This document shows positions 1-12,127 of a DNA stretch of 64,000 nucleotides, in pieces. The stretch's first letter is position 1, and each line of letters opens with the position of its first letter. The notes under the pieces were generated by a model that worked only from the letters and a program-made list of their open reading frames with translations, was not told the origin of the DNA and did no database searches. A program made the position numbers and the translations under genes. The stretch lies in NCBI RefSeq assembly GCF_017591425.1, contig NW_024467106.1, forward strand, positions 27,394,501 to 27,458,500. The letters are read 5' to 3'. The DNA comes from Ochotona curzoniae (Eukaryota > Chordata > Mammalia > Lagomorpha > Ochotonidae).

Positions 1-1163
1 TACACACAGTGGCTAGGAGATGAGGACAGAGGATAAAACTGTACCTCTAGCACCTTGCCTAGACCTTGAATCCAGTCACCTGTGGTCATATGAATGAATT
101 CTTTTCTTATGTGTCCAAACAAGATTGAGTTGCGTTTTTGTCGCTTGGAACTCCATCTAAATCGGAGGCTCTGTACATCTTCAGAGTGTGTCCACACTGC
201 CTCGCACCTAGCAACTCTGCTTTACAGGTCCCAGTGTGCAACCATTGTGAGGTGGTTGGGTCAGGGCTGTTCTGCTTTCAAAATGTTTCTGGAGCTTTGT
301 GATAGAAAGCTCCAAACCAGCAAGACTTCAACCCTCCTCAATCAAGACAACTACAGAAGGATTTCTGTACCATGATCCAGCTACAGAGACCCTAGAGGAT
401 GTCTGTCCCATAGTGAACCCCAGCTGTCTGTTTTATCTAGAACAGCAGCCCCACTCTCATCCTTACATGCACTTTAGCCGTATAGCTTAGATGCAAACTT
501 CCATGATCTTATTCATATGAGGCCAAAGTGATGGTCTTAGAGAGGGCACCTGACCATGGAAGACATGGAGAAAGATGTCTTGGGTTTTATCCAACAGTCG
601 ACATGCCTGAAGCTATTAGCAAGCAGGTCCTCTGGATTGTTGAAGAAATGGGATGAGGAAGGAACAAAGTGGCGGCTGAGCACGTGGGGTAAAAGATGAC
701 AGCTACAGAGGGGAAGTGGAGCAGATAAGATCAGAAAGCCATTTACCTTTTCAGTACTACTCTATCCTCTACCCACCCCTTGGCAAAAATGAAACCCAGC
801 AGATCTAGTTAAATTAGATCTGTCACCAGCAATCCAAAGAAACTTATGCTGCTCCTAAACTCCTCAAGGCCAGATTAGCTCCAGTTAACTAACTAGTTAC
901 CCATTAACTCAGCAGCAGCACACAGACCTTTAGGCCTCTTAAACACCATCTTGCCCAGGCACAGCTCAAGGGAATCTGACTGAACTAACTTAGGGACAGG
1001 CCCAAGTGTAGGTATGTGTGTAGTCTCCCCCAGAAGATTAGAATGTGTTTGAAGAGTTGCAACACATGGCAGCAATAACCAACTCAGCCAGCCTGCCTTT
1101 AGACAAGAAGGGAAAGACCTTAGAGTGGCCTTAACATCTGAGGAGTTCCATCCCAGTTCCTCT
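1..1163. other. unclassified single-copy-like sequence
   Basis: No repeat family or coding exon that I recognise. The open frames here are short (under 100 codons) and show no familiar domain. It could be very old repeat sequence or intronic or intergenic DNA. Confidence 0.5.
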
Positions 1164-1167
1164 TAGT

Positions 1168-1555
1168 CTCAGTCCATTTTCAGTTGCTGTTACAAAATCT
1201 CTGAGACTGATTGAGTAAATAAAAGAAGCTTATTTAGTTCATGGTACTGGAGCCAGGGAAGTCCAATGGCATGAAGCTGGCATGCCCTGGGTTTCCAGTG
1301 CAGGCATTTTTGCTGCATAGTAACGTGGTGGTAGAAAGCATTACATGGTGAGGCAGAGCAAGCATGCCAGAGAGAACTTATATTATAACAGAGCCATTCC
1401 TGCAGTATTCTATCAACCCACGACTGGATGGATCCTCTGTATTTTTGACTCAGCCACTTCCCAAAGGTTCTACCTGGCAGTACTGCTGTGTAGGGGACCA
1501 AGTGATCAACACTGAAATCCAAGAGACACATTCAAACCATAATAAGTCACTAATT
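1168..1555 (-). mobile_element. MaLR-type LTR (MST/MLT1-like), antisense
   Basis: The segment opens like the reverse complement of a mammalian MaLR solo LTR: 'GTTGCTGTTACAAAATCTCT' followed by a 'TTATTTAGTTCATGG' block. It closes with the typical 'ACATTCAAACCATAATA' end. The middle is diverged but holds the expected order of blocks. MaLRs are ancient ERVL-related non-autonomous LTR elements. I infer a solo LTR, because no internal region is visible. Subfamily is not resolved. Confidence 0.75.
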
Positions 1556-2957
1556 CTGCTACTTTGAGCAAGTGTGTTGACCAAACCTTAGGGCTCCTGC
1601 CTGTGAGATGCAAATATTAATTCCTGCCCTGTTTTTCTCACCGGGGTTCTGGGAAACCAAAGTTGAAAAACCTAGAACTTGAGGAATTCAAAATTCATAT
1701 CTCCCAGAATGGACACTGCACTTGACCCACTCCTCATTTGGAAAAAAGGATTCCAAAGTGTTTCTTCACACCCTTCCTAGAGTCAGGATGGAGACCTCAG
1801 GAAGGAGAAAGGTCAGCACCACCTCCACAAAGGAACAGAGCTCACAGAGTAACCTAAAGGTGCCCATGTTTTCCAACCCACCCTATTGCCCACGCCAGTC
1901 GACATTCCTACAATACTTCAAAGATACCTTGTCACCAGCCAGCCGCCCATCAAGGTGATCAAATGAGCCCTTCTAGGCCTTTTCCTAAAGGATTTTCATT
2001 TCTACTCTTGTTATCCCCTGGATTTTTTCCACCTCTCTTTTGCTTAATAAATGCCTTTCCAGAAGGCTTCAGCACGGCTGGAAGTACACTTGAACAGCAA
2101 TTCTAAGTCCTTATTAGCTCTATAGTGATCAGGTGAAGGAATAATTGATCTCAATCAGGAACACCTGGTTTCATAATTGCACAAATGATTATAATTCAAT
2201 AATAAAAGTCAATTTAACTAACTTAATTCAGATTGCTTTAACCTCTCACAGACAGTTAAGAAGTGAACAGGCAAACAGGAAAGAGGGGGAAAACAGAAAA
2301 AAAAACCGGAAAAGATGAAAGAAAAGCAAAGCTCTGCCTAAATTACCAAACTGGATAGAGCCCGTATGTAGTTGATCGATCCTCCCATAGTGTAGACCGC
2401 TTCAGTGCTCACTTCTAGCGGTATTCTTCATTCTTTCTGAGCATAATGGCATCCCCATCATTATACTTCCAAACCCAGAAAAAGCTCAAATGCTGCTCCC
2501 TGTACTCTCCCCAGAAAGGCTTCATGGTCCTAGGAGCTGGAAATACGGATGTGTGACAGAGATCTCTCCTGCATGATTCCAAAATAAAGGATCTGTGAAT
2601 TTCCTGTCTCCTCTCTAACAGGAATTCCAATCTCTTTGTATTTTCAGAGCTCGGAGATGATATTCCAAGAATTCCAAGGTTCTGGGCCTATCCATGTGGC
2701 ACCTGCCAGCCCAACCCATCTTCCTGGATGGTGGTAATGGAGCTCTGAATGGCAGGAATTGTATAGTTATTTTACTCCATATTTTCCAATCCTTTGGCTG
2801 CTTCGAGGCCTGTGTTTCCAACATGTCAAATAGCCTTCATAGCTCCTGAATGCAGCAGAGCTGGCTAGTTACCAAAGGACTGCCTTGTCTTTTGCCCTCC
2901 TTCAGAGTATCCCTGAAGCGTTGCCAGCCAAATTTGCCCATGTGATCTTTTTTGTTA
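1556..2957. other. unclassified sequence with AT-rich patch
   Basis: No recognisable gene. 2100-2340 is AT-rich, with an A-rich run around 2278-2320. The rest is unclassified, and no open frame here has a familiar protein signature. Confidence 0.45.
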
Positions 2958-3177
2958 TTTATTTATATCCACTTTATTTAAAAAGTAGAGACAAGAGAGA
3001 GAAGTCTTCCATCCCTGGTTTACTGCCCCAAACCCCAACAGCCAGAACTGGGCCAGGTCATAGCCAGTAGCCCAGTCAATACAAGTCTCCCACATGAATA
3101 GCAGGGACACAAGTACTTGAGTCATCATTTGCAGCTTCCCCAGGATGCGCATTCACAAGATGCTGGATTGGAAGCAG
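2958..3177 (-). mobile_element. old CSINE (CSINE2-like), antisense, truncated
   Basis: The antisense order of a lagomorph CSINE is visible: the tail side 'TTTATTTAAAAAGTAGAGAC', then 'CTTCCATCCCTGG', 'AGAACTGGGCCAGGTC', 'CAAGTACTTGAGTCATC' and 'AGGATGCGCATT'. The phrase about a 'ACTTGAG' box and 'GCGCATT' is typical of the older CSINE2 class. The 5' head (antisense right end) is missing where a second SINE fragment begins, so the two were joined by insertion or rearrangement. Confidence 0.7.
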
Positions 3178-3347
3178 TGGAGGCAGGACTTGGAAAGTCA
3201 GATATACAGAGAGGAAGAGAGAGAGGAAGATCTTCCATCTGCTGATTCACTCCCCAAGTAGCTGTGATGGCCAGAGCTGAGCCAATCTGAAGCCAGGAGC
3301 TTCTTCCAGGTCTCTGACATGGGTTCAGGATCCCAAGGAGTAGAATG
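3178..3347 (-). mobile_element. younger CSINE fragment, antisense
   Basis: Starts with 'GTCAGATATACAGAGAGG', the reverse complement of the pika-type CSINE tail, and runs through 'AGATCTTCCATCTGCTGATT', 'GAGCCAATCTGAAGCCAGGA' and a truncated head. It abuts the older CSINE directly, making a composite SINE block. Only the 3' half of the family consensus is present. Confidence 0.75.
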
Positions 3348-4611
3348 TTATTTCTGCTTTCAGCCAACCCCTAGAGACTCCTCAATCCTCTTTTCTATCT
3401 CCCAGGCCCAGGACATCTTTTCCAGGAGAGGAACCTGGATGATTTTCCAGGATTTCCACTGGAACATCTGGTGACATCTCATGAGAATCACCCCTTTGGA
3501 CGATGCTTCCTCCCAGAGTAGCTGAGCACATGGCTCAGTGGGGCAGTTACTCCACTGGCAACGATGACATCCCACATGGTGCCCATCCTCACTGCCCAGT
3601 ATCCCTTCACAGAAGAAGGGGGTGTGAACCAAATTTATGACTGTTCTTTCTCTCCTTCCAACCTATTTGTGTGCAATTCCTCTTCCGGAATGTTTGACCC
3701 ACCCTTCTTTGGTCATTTCCCTGAATCCCCTCTCCTTGTCCTTCAGCCTTCAGCTGAGGCCCAAGATCCCCACCCTACAAGGTATAAATAGTTCTTGTAA
3801 CCCCAAAGTGCTGGGCACATTAAACTTCTACAGCAAATTGGAATTTTTTTATTAATGTGTTTCTAAGGGACAAAATCTATTTTCTGATATTATCCAGAGA
3901 CAAATACCTAATGGATGCTAAATACATGTTTGTGGAACAAGCAACTGACATAGCTCAACATCCCTTAGTCCCACCATGACATTTCTGCTCCTTTCTATGA
4001 GTCTGGAAATCAATCCATTGTTTCTCCCATAATTGATCCATGGGAAGACACAAGATAATCAAGGTTTGGTGCACCTGCTGTTGAACCTGTTCCTCCTCCA
4101 ATCCTGTGGACCACCCTATGGGGAAAACCAGACTTGTAACTGAACAGGTTAGACTGAAGCATCTTTTCTGCTCTATCCTCCCAAGAACTGCCATGCACTA
4201 GCTTATTTTCCAAATGAAAGTAAATTCTGTTAATATCCTGAGAACTTCAAGATATTCCTAAAAATAGCAATGCCCTAACCAGACTCTGCCTGGGCATCAG
4301 TAGAATGAATTAAACTACCTCCTCTATGCATGCACTCTTTGGTTCAGGAAAACTTATTGACTTTCTGTTTTGCTCCAGATACTACCTCAATAGCAGAGCA
4401 TTCACCTGCTACTTACTCCTCCTTACCAAATCCCGTTGGACAAAATGTCTTTGCATTTTATTGGCTACTTTATGTGATGAACAATTTCTTGAAATCCAGC
4501 CTTTTGCATTATTTTTTCAATTTGTTTAGGTGTTCTAGTTCTTTGTATGATTGTTTTTCGTGTGGCAAAATTTATTTTTGTAATGAACTCATCTTAGAAT
4601 CCTTCCTATAC
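3348..4611. other. unclassified sequence
   Basis: No recognised exon or repeat. 4260-4611 is T-rich and could be part of a longer retroelement that ends in the LTR-like block that follows, but I see no coding similarity. Confidence 0.4.
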
Positions 4612-4985
4612 TGAGTGAGACCATCCAAGCCTACTGAATCTTGGCCACACTTTCAAGTGGGTGGCACAAGCTTTGCCCACCCATTTCCTAACTTGTTAAG
4701 AGTCCACCAATGGGGAGTTCTTTTTCCTGCAGGTTCCTGCCCAACAAGGAGGGTCAGGGAATGCTTAAAATCCCAAGACTGTTCCTCAAACCTTTGGTGT
4801 TTCTTCCTCTCTCCTTTCGGGAGGCACCCCACCTCCCAGCTTTCTCATGGGAGGCACTTTCCCGTTCTCTCTTTTTCCCCCCACTAACTTGGTCCCTTCG
4901 CCAATAAGCTCTGTCTGCAACCAGCTACAAGTTCTTATTTCTATATTAAGCTGAGGAAAGAGCCCACTGAGCTTTTCTAGTAACA
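4612..4985 (+). mobile_element. possible solo LTR of an ERV1-type retrovirus
   Basis: The block has the texture of a retroviral LTR: a pyrimidine-rich stretch with 'GGGAGGCACCCCACCTCCCA', then 'GGTCCCTTCGCCAATAAGCT' (a polyadenylation-like signal in an R/U5-like context), then 'TCTGTCTGCAACC'. No flanking gag or pol frame is visible, so if real it is a solo LTR. The boundaries are guesses, because I could not identify a convincing TG...CA pair with a target-site duplication. It could also be an unrelated pyrimidine-rich sequence. Confidence 0.35.
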
Positions 4986-6044
4986 TTGATGAAGAAGCAA
5001 AAATCTTTCAAAAGTCAAGTAGTCAAACAGCATTGTGCTTGAAGACTGCAATTTGGGGAACTTCCATTTCCAATTCTACTGGCAAGGGATACTTATTTTT
5101 GATCAAAGGAAAGAATTGTTTTACATGGAGTATTGAAGGGCAAAAAAAAAAAAAAAATGGTGGCACCAAACAAGGCTTGGCTGCCACAGATCTGAAGGAT
5201 GGCTCCTGGAAAGGGTCCAAGCTAAGAGCTCAAGGGGTCACATTCATGAAAGGCCAGCAGGCAGAACTACCACAGGACCCTCAACTCCACCCTCTGACCT
5301 AAAGAAAGAGTAACACACTGGGAGATAAGATGCCTGCACAGAGGACCTGTGTGAAGTAAAAAGAGGAATCCACAGGAGGGATGGGCACAAGTAGACATGA
5401 CACATAGAACAGGTGGGGTGACCTTGAGCATGTACAAGTTGAAACTCCTGGAAGAAGGGCTCCTTCAGGTCCTCTGAGCCTCTACATTGGGTTAAGTGGG
5501 AGCCTAAGAGAACTCACTTTAAATGTAGAATATTGATTATTGAGGTTGGAAGAGGTAGTGGAGGAGACAGAGAGAGGTTGTGTAATGTGTACCAAAATAC
5601 AGGTAGAGAAATAAGTTTCTTGTGTCACCCAAGGTGATGGCAGCACCCAATAACTATTCTGTTTTCTGAGCAAAAAGAATTGTTGAGTTTCAAGACTCTG
5701 AACATAAAGTAATGCCAGAGTATGTGACAGTAGATTACCCTGAGCCAGTCAGTACACATTTAATACATGAATGATATATTCTATTGCAACACATAATACA
5801 TATAAATATATATTGTTAATTTTATTTTCTTCAAATAAGGAATTGGGTGTTAATATCACTGGGTCCTTGCTAATGTCTCCAGGCTGCTGAGGCTAGAGCA
5901 TTTTTGAATTGCAAGACACCATTAAGAATGTAGAACAAGTCCAAAGTTCAAAGAATATAGCCCAACAAATGAACAATTGCTGAAAATACAAAGCTAAGTT
6001 CCAGTGCGCACCTTAAAAATTAAGGCAAAGATCATCCCTGCAAT
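4986..6044. other. unclassified sequence with internal A16 run
   Basis: Nothing recognisable as a gene. A run of 16 A at 5142-5157 could be the tail of a small retroposed sequence on the plus strand, but the upstream 120 bases match nothing I know. 5770-5830 is AT-rich. Confidence 0.4.
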
Positions 6045-6118
6045 GAAGAAAGAAAGAGAGAAAGAGAGAAAGAGAGAAAGAAAGAAAGGAAAGAAAGAGA
6101 GAGAGAGAAAGAAAGAAA

Positions 6119-6172
<54 letters not shown>

Positions 6173-6284
6173 AAAAAAGAGCGAGAAAGAAAAAGAGAGA
6201 GCGAGAAAGAGAGAAAGAAAGGAAAGAAAGAGAGAGAGAAAGAAAGAAAGAAAGAAAAAAGAAAGGAAGGAAGGAAGGAAGGAA

Positions 6285-6378
<94 letters not shown>

Positions 6379-6436
6379 GAAAAAGAGAGGGAGGGAAGGG
6401 AAGGGAAGGGAAGGGAAGGGAAAGGAAGGGAAGGGG
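6045..6436 (+). repeat. (GAAA)n/(GGAA)n polypurine microsatellite
   Basis: 392 consecutive bases are purines except for two C residues, at 6182 and 6202. The core is (AAAG)n, with GGAA blocks at about 6264-6288 and GGGAA blocks near 6390-6436. Open frames across it on both strands encode only Lys/Glu/Arg or Phe/Leu/Ser repeats and are not genes. Long polypurine mirror-repeat tracts can adopt triplex (H-DNA) structure and are length-polymorphic. Confidence 0.97.
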
Positions 6437-7375
6437 TCAGAAAGAAAAGATCTGAAAGAAAATCAGAAGAAGGAAAAGAGACCGTGAATGGATTGTTAGG
6501 CAAGTATATCAATCTCTAAACAAACTGGTTTTAGGCAAAAACAGCTTTATACAAAATGATGAGGCTGTCTGCACCCTCAGTCTCGCCCTGTGTAGGGGGT
6601 CTTCACACCGACAGAAGACTGCCTGGCTGCTCCCATCTGAACTCCACATTGCCAAGGGGTGAGAGGCAGAGGCCCAACTGTTCATAGCAACACTCTGGGC
6701 AGGGAAGCATCCCCTGCAGCAGCTGACAGCAAAGGCAGTCAGCCTGGAGCTGGGACCCAAGGGGCTCTGTTCCCCATGCGGCCTCTGGACCCTGGCCAGC
6801 CCTCCTCATCCGCTGGACCTCAGGGCAGAGGCTCCAGGCAGCAGGCTGGGAGAGGAGCCCTGTGCTCCTAGGAATCACATTGCGACACAAAGACCCTGAG
6901 GAATTACCCTGGCCAACCCCCTCATTTCCCACAATGAGTTGCTGGGACCCGGACAACTGGAGGAATTTGTCCACTGTCACCAGGATCATCAGTGACGCAG
7001 GCTCCTCCCCACACTCTCCCCACCCCCTGGCCCTGCTGAATTCAATGTGCCACATTGAACTCTGACAAAAGAGCCAGAGTTTCCATTTGAATTCATCACG
7101 AAAATCAAAATAATTATATCACTCAACATTTTCCAGTCACTGGAAAAGTCTAACTTTGTTAAATCTATGCAGCATAAACATTTGCTAATCAAAGTACTTA
7201 CCCAAATGGATACTCAATTAAAACAATATTAAGGGAAATAAAATGTGTACATGCTACTGACCACCTACGCAGGATTTACATCACGTTCCCTAAGTGAGCG
7301 TTAAATCAATGACAGTACTGCATACCGGCTGGGATTTGAGCAGCAATGAATTAGCAGAAGCCTTTAGAAAGATTT
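6437..7375. other. unclassified, moderately GC-rich sequence
   Basis: 6540-7060 is GC-rich with overlapping open frames on both strands, up to 150 codons on the minus strand. None resembles a known family, and no paired splice sites stand out. 7080-7375 is AT-richer and unclassified. Confidence 0.4.
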
Positions 7376-7520
7376 GACAGGCAGTGGGGAAGGGTATAAT
7401 CAGAATCCTGCAGATCTGCCACCTCCCTCCCCAGAGCAAACCACCCAGCCTCTCAGAGCATCAGCATCTTCATCCCTGAAATGGGAATGGTCCTCTCTGC
7501 CCAGCCTACCCCTCACCGTT
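7376..7520 (-). mobile_element. MIR SINE fragment, antisense
   Basis: Antisense MIR core blocks can be read: 'ACCCAGCCTCTCAGAGCATC' followed by 'CATCTTCATCCCTGAAATGGG'. These correspond to the common mammalian MIR phrase about leucocyte-like 'cctcatctgtaaaatggg'. Heavily diverged. Confidence 0.55.
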
Positions 7521-7884
7521 GTCCCAAAGCTGACTCAGGGTAGGCCTTTGACAGCTGTGAAATTGGTGCACACCACAATGTTTGCTGGATGCCCACTTTC
7601 AGGCTGGTGGCCAATCTCAGAGAGGAGAGTGGGCACAGCAAATCAGAGAGGGCCAAAAACCAGCAGTGGATGAGGGGACAGGAGATCGAATCTTGTAGGG
7701 AGAGGTGCAACTGCTAGGGCCACTGAGTCCAGAAATAGCCAAGAAATTTGACGGTCAAAGGCCTGTGGAGCCAGGTGGTCCTGGGATCTCTAGTCATCCC
7801 AGCCAAGGAGCCCTGGACCATTGCTCTGAATTCTTGAGTGTGTGAAGAAGGGAGGCCCCCACTTTGCAGGACTGTCATGAACAT
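7521..7884. other. unclassified sequence
   Basis: No recognised exon, RNA gene or repeat. Confidence 0.4.
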
Positions 7885-8085
7885 TGGCGGTAGTAATAAC
7901 TCACAGTTACTGGGTGCCTAATATACTTTAGATGCTTTTCTAAGCCACAACTGTCTTCTGGGTGATCAGTCCCACAGTTCTACTGATGAGAAGTTCTACA
8001 TCAGCAGATGTTAAATAACTTGCTCAAAGTCACAGAGCTACTAAGGGATCAAGCCAGAGTTTGAATCCAGACATCCGGCCCCAGA
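7885..8085 (+). mobile_element. MIR SINE, sense
   Basis: A nearly complete MIR order is present: 'ACTCACAGTTACTGGGTGCC', 'CTGATGAGAAG', 'AAATAACTTGCTCAAAGTCA', 'CAGAGCTACTAAGGGATCAA' and 'GAGTTTGAATCCAGACATC'. These are the conserved core and the tRNA-related end of MIR, an ancient mammalian SINE. Confidence 0.85.
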
Positions 8086-8139
8086 ATCTATCTCCTAGAT
8101 GAATTCCTAGACTATCTAGGCAGAGACCCTTTGTGACCA

Positions 8140-8220
8140 GTTGCCGTGATGACAAATTGCCACAAGCTTAGAGTCTTGTGGCAAGACTTAGCATGCCACA
8201 ATTCTCATTTTGTCACTTCT
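8140..8220 (-). mobile_element. MaLR/MLT1 LTR end fragment, antisense
   Basis: Short match to the reverse complement of the MLT1 3' end: 'GATGACAAATTGCCACAAGC' then 'TTAGAGTCTTGTGGCAAGAC'. The rest of the LTR is not recognisable downstream. Confidence 0.45.
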
Positions 8221-8389
8221 CTGAGAGGCCTTTGTCCCTTACTTAGACTGCAACATGGTATTATTACAAGCTTTGGGGTCATTTCCAGAATTTCCTATTT
8301 GGAGCATTATGTTCCCCTTTTCATCGCCATTTGGAAAATCTGGCTGTCGTTAGTGTGGTTTGTGCCACACTTTCCAGGGAAATGAGCCT

Positions 8390-9132
8390 GTCTCTCTGTA
8401 ACTCCCCATCCACATACCATCAACTCTCTTCCCTTCCTCAATACGCTGCCATCTGGCTTTCACCTCACCTCTCCACAGAAACAGCTCTCTGCTTAGTGAT
8501 TTTCAGATTCCTAGCCGAATGACATGGGTGCCTCACTCCAGCTCCAGTCAGAAGTTGAGACTGTCAAATGCCCTCTGGTACTTCACCTCTCCACTACCTC
8601 CCCTTTCTCCTCAAGACTCCATCTCCCCTGGGTCTCCCTGGTCAACTCTATGCCAGCTTGCTGCTGCCTAACCATTTCTCCATCTTCTTCACTGAGTCTC
8701 CTTCCTTTGGTTGCTCCCTGACATCACTTTCCTTGAGGTTTTGTCATTGGTTCTCTCACTCTACCCTTTCCATGAGTGATCACAGCCAAATATGTATAGC
8801 CAAAGGCTACCCAGTAACCAGCAACGCCCAGATCTCCTGCAACAGCCCAAGCCAGAATCCTGACTCCTAGATCCAGTTCTCTCCACCCATGGACCAGTTC
8901 CACATCAAACACCACAGTCCACAGATTCACCCCTGACATCATCTTCCTAATAGGGCTGATTCTAGATGAATGGCACCTCCTGCTCTTCTCTCTACTCAAA
9001 CCACACCTGGGTCTCCCCCTAAGACCCTTTCTCTCCCTCATCTACCACATCAAATCACTCATTGGGTCCTATCAGTCTTTCTTCTGAAACAATTTCTCTG
9101 TGCTGTCTAACTGTCTCATCTGCAGTTCAGGT
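8390..9132 (+). mobile_element. L2 (CR1-like) LINE fragment
   Basis: Diverged C/T-rich sequence resembling the 3' third of the mammalian L2 element, ending with 'TTCAGGTCCTTATCATATCT', a familiar L2 phrase. Frames of 65-105 codons are remnants or chance. The element appears cut at its right end by the MLT1 LTR that follows. Confidence 0.55.
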
Positions 9133-9139
9133 CCTTATC

Positions 9140-9500
9140 ATATCTCAGCTGGCCCCAGGACTCTGTAACAAAGTACCACTAAGTGCTTTAGACCAAGCAA
9201 CACTGTCTTAAGAGTTCTAGACGTCTAAGGTCCAAAGAATGGGTCTTTCAGGAGCTGTCAGCTGAGCTTTGCCCCTGCTGTAAACTCCAGGAGGGAGAAT
9301 CTGCTCTTTTGCCTTTCCCCATTTCTAGAAGCTTTCTGCATTTTTTGGCTCACGGCCCCTCCCAGCACTAGTGTCTCCATCGTCACCCATCTTTCTGTGA
9401 ATGACCCTCTTGCCTCTGTCTTGTGAAGATCCTTTGAATTATACTGGGTCTAGCCAGATGACCCAAGACAAGTTATCCATCTCAAATTTGTATCCATCTC
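9140..9500 (-). mobile_element. MLT1-type MaLR LTR, antisense
   Basis: Good order match to the reverse complement of MLT1: 'CTCTGTAACAAAGTACCACT', 'GGAGGGAGAATCTGCTC', 'CATTTCTAGAAGCTTTCTGC', 'TTGGCTCACGGCCCCTCCC' and the closing 'CAAGTTATCCATCTC'. It is inserted in or beside the L2 fragment on its left. No internal ERVL sequence is seen, so it is a solo LTR. Confidence 0.8.
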
Positions 9501-12039
9501 TTCAATAAGTCATGCCTATAACATCCCTTTTGCTATGAAAAGTAATGGATTTGCAGGATTAGGATATGGGCATTTTAGGGGCTTGGTAACTCTGCCTAAG
9601 AAAATTATGCAGCCTGTCTGAGATTCTGGTTCTTCATCTGTATATATTTTCCACCCCACATGGGGTATAGTGAAGAACAAAAAGAATACGCATAGCACCT
9701 GAGAGTGGATGCTCAACAAGTGACTTCTGTTCTGAAACAAAGGGAACTTTGGCATGGGGCTAGCTGTGATGGACTAAAACATCTGTAAGACACTCCTAAG
9801 TGGCTTTTACCCCCTTTGCCACGTAGCTTTTTTTTTCCCCATGTGTCTCAGCCTCCTCCTCCTCCTGGTCCTTGTCAGTGCTAGTTAAGATCCAGCCACC
9901 TCTTCCCTGATTTTCAAGTTGCTGACATCGTCTCTGGATTGACAACTGTTCATTTGTCATAGGCCAGAAAAGCTGTCCTGGTCTGGTTCGGCTGAGACAC
10001 TGTCCGCCAGTCCTGGGCCCTTGGCAATGCACCTGCTGCCTCGAAGGAGACATGGAGGAAGGGTCAGAAAAACCTGTAGAAGACTTGAAGCATTTTTTTA
10101 AGCTGTAAGAATGTATTTAATGAAATAATTAATAACTGTATTTTGGCCCCAATATCATATAATTTTAAACTCTTGATAATGTTTAGTAAATGAGCACTTT
10201 TATTTATTCATTTGGTCAGAATAATTTTCACAAATGAAAATATTTTATTTTTTTAAATTACAATGACATGCTAAAAATTACCAATAAACTTGAAAACCTG
10301 AATAAACAAATATTTTTCTAGAAAAATGTAAATGACCAAATCAAAGTAGAAAACGTGAATAGACTAACTCCAGGTTGAAAGCATAAATTGAAATGGAAAA
10401 ATAAGTGACAGTGTTCCAATGTTCCAATGTTACTGATATCAGGTCTAACGGGGTTTTTGTATAGTTTTATTGCTATTATTTTATAATATAGTAATCCTTC
10501 CTGACCAAAGAGAGAGAGAGGATGTAAAGTTGCTTTTGTGATTGTAGTGAAAATAGAATTCACCTCCCAGTTCTGTCTGCTACAGGCCAAGGAGATGGCC
10601 AGGCCAAAAGCACCTCCCCCTTGGGCTTGACGCCTGGCCCCACCCCCTGATCACAGCTTCTTTAACCTAAGACCCAGAGAGGCAGTAGTTGTAGTGACCC
10701 AAGTCCCTAGTCTCTGCCACCCGATGGTAGACCTGAACTGAGTTCTTGGCTCTGGACTTTTAGCCCAGCCAAACCCAGCAGATGGGTGGTTCTCTCTTAC
10801 AAATAGGTCTTTCAAAAAAAAAAAATGTGCAGGCTAAGAACACAACTCATTGAGCCATGTTCTGCAAGTGAACCTTCCCAGTTCTGGGACCAGATGAGAA
10901 TCCAGATTCTGTTTCTGGCAGCCCCACCTCCCAGGTACCAAGCCTGCAGCATCACTGGGTACACCCGTCATGAACGTGAGACACACTCTTCTGATACAAA
11001 GCTGCGAGATACAGAGAGATGTGTCTTCCTGGAATGCAGTCTGGCTAATAGCTCTGGGTTGTTTTTTTCAGATCTTAGCAAAATGGAGCATTGTCAATCA
11101 TAAGTTGGTGTTATTTTATTTTTCTTTTGACATTTCAATGCCGCGGGAAATTCAACACCTTGACACTTCTGAGTGGAGGATGGGGAAGTGTCCTATTTCA
11201 CAAGGATAGGCAGCTTTCCACTCAGGACAGGGGCCACAGTGTGCGGTCTCTCAGCTCCAGGCCAACTAGACCCACTCCTGCTTCCGCTGCATGATTAATA
11301 AGTGAACAAGTGAGCCAGGTGTCTGCACAGCACCATAGGCTACAGAAAGGGCTCTTGACGCAGATGAAGACAAACCTAAAAGTTGTGGGCACCCAGGACT
11401 CCCGGTGCAGAGACAAACAACACCATCGCGGCCCGTGTTTCTGTTTATTTCTGTCCTATCTGTGGTTTTCAGTGTCTTGGGGCATTGGAAGAGCTGGGAA
11501 GACAGACACAAGTCAACAAGTCACCTAAATAATTAAAAAGTAGAAGGGAAGAGACTGACTGAAATGGAGACTAACAGGTGGGGACTGGTGTTAGGTGAGG
11601 TGCCTGAAGACCTCTCCTCAGAAGGTCATCTGCAAATGGGGACCTCAAAGACAGGAGGGACTGTCAGGCAGAAAGGCCAGGCACTTGCTAGGGAGGCTAA
11701 AGGCTTGGGGGTGGGAAGAGATAGAGTGGGGGAGTCAGAGAAATGAGGCAGGAACCCCAGATTAGAAGGTGAGAGGCAGGAAATAAGCTCCAGGGGGTCA
11801 GCAGGAGAGACCTGCGGCTTGCAGGCCCTAAGAAGGTCAGTGGAAGAGAGTTCAAGTGCATGAAGCTGTCCATTCCCGCATCTCCACATACCAAGGCCTT
11901 CAGAGCAGGTATCCAATGTCCTCTTGCCCCCAACCCCGCATCAATCAGTTTCTGCCCCAACCCCGTACTGTTTACTCTCCATGGAAATCGCACTTTTCGA
12001 GTTAACTCAGGCAAGAAATCCTACAGCCTCTTTAGCCCA
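9501..12039. other. unclassified sequence
   Basis: 10080-10330 is strongly AT-rich. Elsewhere base composition is average. An 85-codon minus-strand frame (9796-10053) has an acidic stretch but resembles no family I know. A short tandem repeat of 'GTTCCAAT' lies near 10415. I see no convincing exon. Confidence 0.4.
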
Positions 12040-12127
12040 TACTAAACCTATTAGGGAAGCCTGCTGGCTCTGCCTACAGAGTATAGCCCAGGTTGGCCAT
12101 GTCTTATCTGAACTACTGCAATAGACT
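12040..12127 (+). mobile_element. L2 fragment
   Basis: A short stretch with 'GTCTTATCTGAACTACTGCA' followed by 'ATAGACTC' matches the L2 phrase normally reading as a Thr/Leu/Asp/Tyr/Cys codon series near the 3' end. It is truncated on the right by the insertion of a CSINE. Confidence 0.5.

Noticed and set aside
2278..2330. A-rich patch as a possible retropseudogene tail
   Set aside because: No upstream sequence resembles a processed gene and no target-site duplication was found.
6004..6519. 171-172 codon frames on both strands, Lys/Glu-rich or Phe/Leu/Ser-rich
   Set aside because: They are translations of the GAAA microsatellite; a four-base purine repeat without stop codons is open in several frames.
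10385..10440. Short tandem 'GTTCCAAT' repeat
   Set aside because: Only two or three units; too short to mean anything.
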